DNA of 64,000 bases from Syngnathus acus (lineage: Eukaryota; Chordata; Actinopteri; Syngnathiformes; Syngnathidae), in the NCBI RefSeq assembly GCF_901709675.1, contig NC_051098.1, positions 6,214,000-6,277,999 of the forward strand, written 5' to 3'. Shown piece by piece: positions 32,701 to 64,000 of the stretch. Both the position numbers and the translations under genes were made by a program. The notes beneath the pieces are model-generated. The model worked only from the letters and a program-made list of their open reading frames with translations, did no database searches and had not been told where the DNA came from. Position 1 is the first letter of the stretch. Each line of letters starts with the position of its first letter.

Positions 32701-34495
32701 CATCATTATATTTGGAACACATTGTTCCATTTTAATTGGAATTGGGCTTTGTTATACTTTTATGACCAGCCCATTTACATTGTGAAATACAACCTATTTG
32801 ACATCATACTCACTTGTTTAAATGCAAGGCACATTACCTAATCACGTTATGCTGCCTTACTTTTAAGGAATATACCTTTTAATATAATCCCAAAGCATTC
32901 CACTTTGAACAATTAACCCATTGACACACAATCTCACGCATGAGATGTACATTAAGTGGAAATTTGACTGTAGGCCTACACACAAAGGTTACCTGATAGT
33001 CCGTCCTCGATGCAGTGTTCCTGCGATGAGTCAAAGCAGGAGCAGAAAATTACAAGTAGTAGTGCTAGAGGATACTTTTGTTTTGATCTTAAATGATATG
33101 GATCTCTTTAACTTCACTAAGCATTTTAATTGACTATCCAATGTCACCTCAAATTTCAAATGCCTTAATTATTTTATTGTTTTCATGCATTGCATACCTC
33201 AACTGATGGCAACACATAAAACGTTCTGCAAGTATTTGTCAATGTTTCGGTATTAATTATTGCACCATTTTGTTTCTGCACGGATACTATGCGAAATAAG
33301 AATATTTTGTATATCTGCACTCCTTCTATTATGTTCTCATTGATTCCAACTACAGCTAAAAAATATATATTTGATATTGATACTTTAGCTCCTTCTGTTA
33401 CAATTCTTACCAATTGCCTTAAGCCTTACCACAAGTCGTACTCATTTTGAATACAAGATTTTCAGCACAGCATGTCAGCCACTTTTACAAAGTGTATTGC
33501 AGCCACTTTTGTGAAGCTCATTACAGCAGGGCTGTGCCCAGGGAGCTCATACAGGCACAGTGGCACTAATTTTGCATGAAAATAGGCCAGTTCTAATAGA
33601 ATATAGTATGTATACGTACAATGCCCTATAAGTTGGTGTGAGCAGATTGTATTGCGCTATGTAACATCATTTAAAGAGGTATCTCCTGCTTTCTGATGTG
33701 TTTGTGAGGTGGATATCAACATATCCACCTATGTTATGTCAAGATCTGTGCTTTCCGTAACTCTTTTTGTACTTTTTATTTATACAAGGCCAGTAGTGAC
33801 GTTGGACCAGAATTTTGATGAAGTGTGTGCGTCCATTTCCCTTTAGAGTTGTGCGTGTGTGTGTGTGTGTGTGTACACGTATTTATAACACAAGGACAGT
33901 GATGCGGGGAAGAGCTGCATATTGATTAACTGAAGTCTAAGAGAAGGCCTTTGTGTTGGCAGGCTCAGCCACAGTCTAACAACAAGCCATTCACCCCATG
34001 TAACACAGACACACACACATGCACAAAACTCCATTGGATACATCTAATGTGTCAAAAACGAACATTTTCATCTGTTTCTGCAGTGTTTAACTTGTTTTTT
34101 TCCATCCAGACTTAGATTGTAACAGAAATACACTTTCACTCAAGGACATATTTCCTCAAATGTATTGTGAAGATCATTAGGTGAAGGAAGAAAGATAGAA
34201 ATGAAAAAAAGGAATGAAAGTAGAATCAAGTGAGAGAGCAGCGTTTGATAGCCAGTTAAAACATCAAGACAGTGTGTACACACAGAATGTGTATCTCATG
34301 GTGAAGGTTGTTGAAAGAGAGGGTAAACGCAATGTGCACGTTAATTTACTTTGTTTTTTTGTGCAGGAGGTAAAATGAGATGAAGGGAAAAGGGAGGGGA
34401 AAGGTGATGAAGATGAGGAGTCCCTTTAAGTCATTTTTAATGAAAAGGTGAAGCATACAACAGCAGTGTATCTGCAAGATATAGGAAATATATTT
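29721..34495. other. Intergenic, no gene seen
   Basis: Unique sequence with poly-A near 30819-30836, poly-T near 32231-32249 and a short GT run at 33850-33873. A piece at 30184-30340 (AACGCTAGAACTACCGAGCC, AATTTGACGACTCC) looks like a decayed repeat but cannot be bounded. No exon supported. Confidence 0.5.
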
Positions 34496-34556
34496 AAGAG
34501 AGAGAGACAGAGCGAGAGACAGATTAAGAGCCAGACAGAAATAAACTAGAGAAAGA

Positions 34557-34628
<72 letters not shown>
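34496..34628. repeat. GA/TC microsatellite
   Basis: Imperfect GA repeats, uninterrupted from about 34563 to 34625. The minus strand gives a spurious Leu-Ser frame. Confidence 0.95.
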
Positions 34629-34629
<1 letters not shown>

Positions 34630-35334
34630 GGCTGCTGCCAGAGTGAGAATGAGGGAGCAAAAGGGGAATTGCAGTCTTTCACAAAGATAAGTATACACAC
34701 TGTTTCCTTTCTACCCTTGAAAAACTCAGCGAGGTAGCATGCACAGACACACGCGCCTGCATGCACACTCACATAACTAACACAATTCTACTGCAAGTGA
34801 GCTCTTGGCACCTGACAAAAGTTCAGCAGCTCAGAGTTACCATGGCAACGAGGAAATTCCTTGTTGCTACCGGCACAGCATCCGCTCACACAATATGATG
34901 AGAGCAAGAGGAATAAACTTACCATCAGGCATTTAATGCGAAATAGATTATGGAATACTAAATTGATCCCAAAACAAAGCATGATGTTTGTGGAGAACAT
35001 TGTATTCATCTCTCTCACACCTGTGTTTGCTTCTGATGTTCTATAACTCAAATGAATACAAGAGCACAATTCACAAGGTCACTGCCCAGTTATATATATT
35101 CACATCCTTGCTGATATAGTAACTCTCGCTTTAGTATTAATGAGTGTTTATTACAGTATTTGAGAATGGACATAACTCAGATAATGAAGTGAACTACGGG
35201 GCTGCAACCACTACTGTCTAAGCACTGTTGATTCATTCACAACAATACTCTAAATCCAACATGGAGAAGAACAATGTGTTGTCACTCTTCATGGTATGGT
35301 GTAACTCATCCAGGCAGTACTAAGCTCTCCTACT

Positions 35335-35690
35335 TTAGAATGCTGTTAATAAACCTCAGCTCAGCATTCAACACCAACAGCTGTTCCACAAACTGGACCA
35401 ACTGAGACGCAACATCTCATTGTACAAGTGGTTGCTGAAGATCTAACGGGCAGTACAGGTTGGCATCAAAAGCATCAAGCACCATCTTCTAGAACACAGA
35501 ATACCCCAAGGATATGTGTTGAGGCCCCTTCTCTTTACACTGCTGACTCATGACTACACATCAACGCAGAGCTCCAACACTTTCATCAGGTTTAAGGATA
35601 ACATGATTGTGGTGGGTCTCATCAAAAACTGAAATGAGACATGCTACAAGATTGAGGAGGCCATGTGGTGCACAGAAAACAATCTTGACT
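35335..35690 (+). pseudogene. LINE reverse-transcriptase fossil
   Basis: Translation with interruptions gives INLSSAFNT, LFHKLDQLRRNISLYKWLL, IPQGYVLRPLLFTLLTHDYT and FIRFKDNMIVVGLI. These match non-LTR reverse transcriptase blocks: the D/N-x-SSAF motif, PQGxVLxPLLFxL, and FADDTxVVG with the catalytic acidic pair damaged. Stop codons are present, so this is a dead fragment of a fish LINE, probably of the Rex/Babar type. Confidence 0.8.
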
Positions 35691-35859
35691 GACCTTGACC
35701 TTGTTGTTGACCACATTTGTGTGCTTGTTAACTGTTTTTTTCTTCTGCACTCGAATCAATGAAAATTAGAGTTTAAATGGATACATAAATAGGTGTTTAA
35801 TGTTTCTTTAACATGCGGATCAAGTACTTTGACATTGCTTTTTGACAAAACAAACAAAC

Positions 35860-35883
35860 ACACACACACACACACCACACACA
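35860..35883. repeat. Short CA microsatellite
   Basis: About twelve CA units, with one interruption at ACCACAC. Confidence 0.85.
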
Positions 35884-36547
35884 TTTTATCACAGAGTCAG
35901 CCCTAAACTATGGCTGACTGTGTTGGCAGCTCTCAACGTTGAGTGCTTACTTTTAACAAGACAGGATCGATACAGGGGACTGAATAGCCAATTTCAGTTT
36001 GTTCTATTGAAATCGGCGCGGTGCTGCAATCCAGAGGGAGAGCACCTGAAATTGGCACTGGCAGAGTGGAATTGGATTTGTAAAAAGAGAAGCTCTGATG
36101 AGTGAGCAGAATGATCAGTGAAGAATTAGGAAAATGGCGCTATTCAAGAGGTACTAATGTTCTTGTTGTACACACATAAGCATTTTACATAGTATATTTA
36201 GACACCATTGGTAGAGTATTTCAGTCACTTGCACTAAGTGTCTTTTTTTACTACTTGCATAGACCAAGCGGGTACAATAGCAGATGAATGTGAAGCCTCT
36301 TTTTTGTTTTCTAAAATCACAACATAAGCATCATAGTGTTGGTTAACACAGAAAAATATTTCCACTATTGATGGGAAAATGAAGCTTCAAATTTGCTTCA
36401 TGAACCAGTTGTATTTTTTGACACCTCTAGATGGCACTGTTGGTTTTAAGAAAGGTGTTTAAAAAATGGTGAGTGTGCTTTTAGAGGTAGTGTCATGAAG
36501 CTTGATTTTTACATCACTCAGTGGTGCCTTACCAACTTAAAAAAAAA

Positions 36548-36715
36548 TGACTGCTGGGATAGGCTTCAGCACGTCTGCGACCTCTGTGGGGACAAGCGGT
36601 ACAGAAGATGGATGGATGGATGGATGATTGGATGGATGGATGGATGGATGGATGGATGGATGGATGGATGGATGGATGGATGGATGGATGGATGGATGGA
36701 TGGATGGATGGATGG
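36548..36715 (+). mobile_element. SINE 3' end with expanded GGAT tail
   Basis: GACTGCTGGGATAGGCTTCA and GGGGACAAGCGGTACAGAAG match the SINE 3' end. The tail at 36607-36715 is about 27 GGAT units with one GATT variant. The rest of the element is missing: a 5'-truncated copy. Confidence 0.9.
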
Positions 36716-38218
36716 TCGGTCTTGGGAAACCATGGACAAAACCAAATCTCAACTGCCTAAACATATACAATGCAAAGAAGGGAGATGAATATTTTGTATA
36801 TTTGTAACGAGCAGACTAAAGCTTTGCGTCTTTGTGTAACAACAATGTCAGTAATCTGTTTTTTCCTGCACAAAGATAGAAGCCAGGAAACAAAGGCGGT
36901 GAGAGATGAACAAAACTATAGCTCTATGGGGACTGGGAGTTCATTAAAAAAAAAGCTAACAAATCCCTGTGCGCCATCTTATTTCAATTAAAAGCACACC
37001 TTAATGTATAAAACAGTTGGCATCCAAAATACTTCACTGTTGGGCAAAGCTCAACTCAAGGTCAGGAAGATATTTGATAAGTGTTATATTTTTGCATAAG
37101 CAGTCAGAGCTTAAATTTAGACTGCATCAGAGTGAGAGCCACTTTTAATATGCCTATCCTCGTGCGGTTCAGTAAATAATATTAGAAACACTTCTGCCTT
37201 CTGAAGTGTCTGCTCGGTATCAGTAGAGTCATTGTAACACATGGAATGAATATAAAATGCACAGAGGTTCAGCAAATAGCATAGATCAAAATGGCAAAAC
37301 ATTTTCACAAGGTTCAACGAGAACTCATTTCCAAACACGTGCAACTGTCAAAATCTTTTAAACAACAGTCTAATTTAAGTAAAACCTGAGATCAAAAGCG
37401 ATCAATAAGCCACAAGGATATAGGACGATTATTATCGTCTGCAAACTCATTTGTTGAAGTTTGTCTCCCTTTCATTATCAACTATAAAACACAAAACTAA
37501 CCAAGACCTGCATGTCAAGGTTTGATTCAATTTTCTGGCAAGACCCATCTAGGCCAAGAGATAACGCTCAACTCTTCTCTGGACTGTATTTACATTTCAG
37601 GTTTTTTTTCCCAGATATTGTTTTATTTTTTATTTTCACTGTAATCGTCACATCTGCTGTATAGCAGAATACAAATCATTGCCTGTATAGAATGGTTGTC
37701 TGATGTTTACTGACCTCACAGTGGTTGTATGAAAGCTGGGACATTTTTTGTTGTGATTCTGTTGAGCTATTGACTCGATTGAGTATTTTGAGAGAAATAA
37801 AAATATATAAAATTAATGATTGAAATGAATAAATAAATATTTCACTTACAATAATCACTGAGAAATAGAAACGCTGAAAGGTTATCAACATCATGATGTA
37901 GATGGTTCAAACAAAATTCAGTCGTGGATGATTAATATGGAACATTTTTTTTAGATACATTTCATTTTTTATGGGCGTTTCATTTTGCAAAGGATTTGTT
38001 GGTATTCTGCTACTCATGTGGTTGTAAGAATTGTGTGTAGTATTTTGACAAAATGGTCCCTGATTTCAAAATTTTCTTCAAATTTTGTTAATATATTTAT
38101 GATAAACAATCATTGTGCCTATATCATTCATTGGGTCTTTCATCTCATCCTGGTACATTATTCTACTGAGCAAGTCATGTATCGTCATCCCGAAATAGCA
38201 CGGTGTTAAACAAGTGGG

Positions 38219-38293
38219 GTGTGAGTGCGTGTGCATATTTGTGTGTGTGTGAGTGTGTGTGCGAGTGTGCGCATGCGTGTGTGTGTGTGTGTT
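38219..38293. repeat. Imperfect GT microsatellite
   Basis: GT units interrupted by GA, GC and ATATTT. Short compared with the array at 27 kb. Confidence 0.85.
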
Positions 38294-38729
38294 TGGGCCC
38301 TAATAGCTCATGTGTATTATAAGGTGCTATCTGGCTTCGGCTCAAGCACTTCGAAGAGAACTTTGCCCAGGACACACTGGAGAGAGCCAAGGTAAGACAA
38401 CAGCAACAGCAGTTCTACTTCTTTAAAGCAAGGAATTCATCATTTATACTTAATCTACATTATTAGTTTGTACAACAAATGAACTGTGTTCATTATAGTC
38501 AGACTGCTAAATGATTCACAGCAAACAACAAAGTGCTCGTGGGAGTCGTTTTAGGTGCAACCGCAAAATGAATAATACAACTGCACTTCCAAACCTGTTG
38601 CAGCTGCAGAAATTCACATTTCATTATGCAGCCTATTATGGACAGCTCTCTTGCCTTGTATAGTAACAATTTGTTTGCAGTTTACAAAAATGATTACTGT
38701 TCAATCACAGAGACCACAAATACATCGCT

Positions 38730-38850
38730 TCAGAGTATAAGTCGTACCAGTCAAAAAATGCACCATGAAGAAGAACAAAAAAAAACATGTCACCCCAGAG
38801 TATGTGGTTTTTTGAGGGAAATTTGTTTTACAAAAAACTAGACCAAGAAG
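38730..38850. mobile_element. Decayed relative of the TACCGTA MITE group
   Basis: CAGAGTATAAGTCGTACCAG, AAAATGCACCATGAAGAAGA, CCAGAGTATGTGGTTTTTTG and CTAGACCAAGAAGAG line up in order with the start of the element at 41996. Its ends are not preserved. Confidence 0.65.
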
Positions 38851-40047
38851 AGTAGAGCTCGGACTCACCCCCCGAAATCAATGCTACCTTACCGTGGGGG
38901 GCGTTTGGAAAATTAGCCCCAAGCGCGCACTGCTTCACTCCGACATTTTGTAAACTAAATAGTAAATCCTTGATGTGGCGGATGCCGCATTCTAGCAGCT
39001 GCAGCAGTGTTGTGTCATACATGAGTTGCCATTACTGCAGTCTTTATTTACTAATTCTTCTGCATCCATTTCTTCTTCTACTTTCTTTTAATGTTTGTTA
39101 CTCTTTAATATGTTTGTCCCCAACAAACAGTCTCCAGCCAAATACTTAGCCTTGTGATTGGCCTCACTGTTTCAATACTTTTGGAGGGCAGTGCACGTGA
39201 ACCAAAACTCTGGATGGAGGCTGTTCATTCTTCTACCGTGAGCTCATGGGAAGTTGATCTAAGGAAGTATGGTTTATACCAGTTATTGCCATCTGGTGGG
39301 CCATAGACAGGGAGTAAAAATTTGCAGGGGGCTCCTTGGGTTATAGAGGTACAGAGATAGGACATTTCATTGTTATAGATGTCAATGTTAAGAATATATT
39401 TTGCATTGATTGTTGACATTTTAAGGTACTAAATAAGGTCCTCTGAAAGGCATTTTGAATATGTAGCCTGGGCACGTGTAGTTAAAATATGATACACATT
39501 CTTTTTTAAAGTTTATTTTTGACCAGTGTGTTTTCTGAATCGTTCTTCACGTCTATTAAAGCTGGCGTCTTAGCTACAACTGGAAAATTTGGGCCCCTGT
39601 GAGACAACGGCAGAGAAACAATGCTTTAAAACACATTCATTTGTGTTTTGCAATATTTTCTTGTCTCTTCGTTAAATTGTTTTCAGGCCCTTTTCATTGT
39701 TGTCATGTGCATATGACTCAGAATCACACAGGGCCATGGGCACATTTGTCTCTTTCTTTGCCCTCGCTTGATCTTCACAGCACATTAAACAGCATGCCAA
39801 TAAATGTCTAATTCACCCAAACAGACACAAACCCAGACGAGCAGCTTGACATTCAACTTGTTTCTGTCTTCGAAGCTTAATGGAGTGACATGATGAATGT
39901 CTTTCAAATGACTTGCTCAAACCTGTCTGGAGATTTTGCAACAATATGTGGATGTTTCATTATTACAGGAAACAGAAAATAGATTTAACATTTTCAGGAG
40001 CACTTCTATTGATGGTATAGTAACTATAGTTGTTCACACAACCTGAA

Positions 40048-40187
40048 AGCCCCGCCTCGCCTTACTGGTGACGTCACGTTACAGCCACCGTCGCTCGAGC
40101 GCACGGTTGTGAAAGTGAAAGCAAACATGGTGAAGATGCATGGTCGACTTTTTGTTTTTGAAAATATGGGACATCCGCCGCAAGCGT
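40048..40187 (+). promoter_or_regulatory. CpG-rich CRE-containing candidate promoter and first exon
   Basis: Within AT-rich DNA there is a GC-box-like CCCCGCC, a perfect CRE palindrome TGACGTCA at 40069-40076, several CpGs (CCGTCGCTCGAGCGCACGG), and a good donor GTAAGT at 40188. The SI ATG exon opens directly after an acceptor at 40641-40642, so an upstream non-coding exon is required; this lies 455 bases away. An ATG at 40127 would open an upstream frame not in register with SI. It could equally belong to an unrelated transcript. Confidence 0.35.
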
Positions 40188-40642
40188 GTAAGTTTATGTG
40201 GCTAGTACTTTGCAGACTGTAACTTAAAAGCATTTGTTTGTGTCTGCAAGCAAAATGCAAGTAAAGCATTGTCTTGGACCAATTACTGGCCTCCAAAATA
40301 AAAACGTCACATTTTGGAACCAGGCTACTATATTTTTTTTAGAACCACAAAGGAGAAGGTAACAATAAAGGCGAGTAGGGTAGAATAGAGCTGGGTAAGC
40401 TTGTCTGGAAACGTGGCTGGTATGGCTTTGTTAAAGGTTGCTGATTGTTCCGAAGGTAAATGTGCACACATCAAATGTGTATGTCAGTTGTGTGAATGTT
40501 GATGATTTGTTTTAGTGTGTGTGCTGCTTGTGGGCCTCATTAAGCATGAAATTATATCTGACCTTTGAGACCTTGCCTTTGGAATCATGGTGTCATTAAT
40601 TGGTTGTTGACCTTTGTATGCCTTTGGTTTTGTGTCTTTTAG

Positions 40643-63957
<23,315 letters not shown>

Positions 63958-64000
63958 GTACTGTTTAGTCATATTAAACCTCATTCACACACTTTTGCAT

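Larger units (their letters stand above)
36716..40040. other. Intergenic upstream of SI; no gene seen
   Basis: Mostly unique sequence, apart from the GT repeat near 38.25 kb and the MITE relic near 38.8 kb. No supported exon. Confidence 0.5.

Noticed and set aside
34346-34772. Leu-Ser repeat frames on the minus strand
   Set aside because: They are a product of the GA/TC microsatellite.
36495-36788. MDGW and IHPS repeat frames, also at 62318-62704
   Set aside because: They are translations of GGAT arrays and not proteins. The arrays also lack the spacer variation needed for a CRISPR array.

Overview
The window is vertebrate nuclear DNA, almost certainly from a teleost fish. It has GT-AG split genes, long non-coding stretches, fish-type tRNA-derived SINEs with GGAT tails, MITEs and long dinucleotide arrays. 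The species cannot be named from the sequence; the repeat flavour suggests a percomorph.

Three genes lie on the + strand. (1) 22-1252: the 3' end of a butyrylcholinesterase-like gene (BCHE), ending in an exon that encodes a hydrophobic, GPI-signal-like tail rather than the usual amphipathic tail. (2) 20701-23409: a complete single-exon SLITRK3 coding sequence of 902 residues, with a CpG-rich promoter and probable non-coding 5' exons at about 18.1-20.7 kb. (3) 40643-63957: the first 23 coding exons (905 codons) of sucrase-isomaltase (SI), covering the membrane anchor, trefoil domain and the whole first GH31 catalytic unit. The second catalytic half lies beyond the right edge. The joined SI exons keep one open frame across all 22 junctions. 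The order BCHE-SLITRK3-SI on one strand matches tetrapods, but the spacing is far tighter than in mammals.

The rest is intergenic or intronic DNA with mobile-element remains: several copies of one tRNA-derived SINE (two with perfect target-site duplications at 3.1-3.9 kb), a second tRNA-derived SINE in SI intron 9, a hAT-type MITE with a perfect 8-bp duplication at 13.7-14.0 kb, four members of a TACCGTA-ended MITE group, a Tc1 transposase fossil, a LINE reverse transcriptase fossil, and large GT, GA and GGAT arrays.

The three genes do not form a pathway. BCHE is a cholinesterase, SLITRK3 a neuronal synapse organiser, and SI a brush-border disaccharidase. I see no operon, CRISPR array, structural RNA gene or clearly new system. 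The most unusual points are the GPI-type cholinesterase tail with a second in-frame 3' exon candidate, an apparent extra cholinesterase intron, the very short SI stalk, a CRE-containing first-exon candidate before SI, and a signal-peptide-like frame inside SI intron 15.
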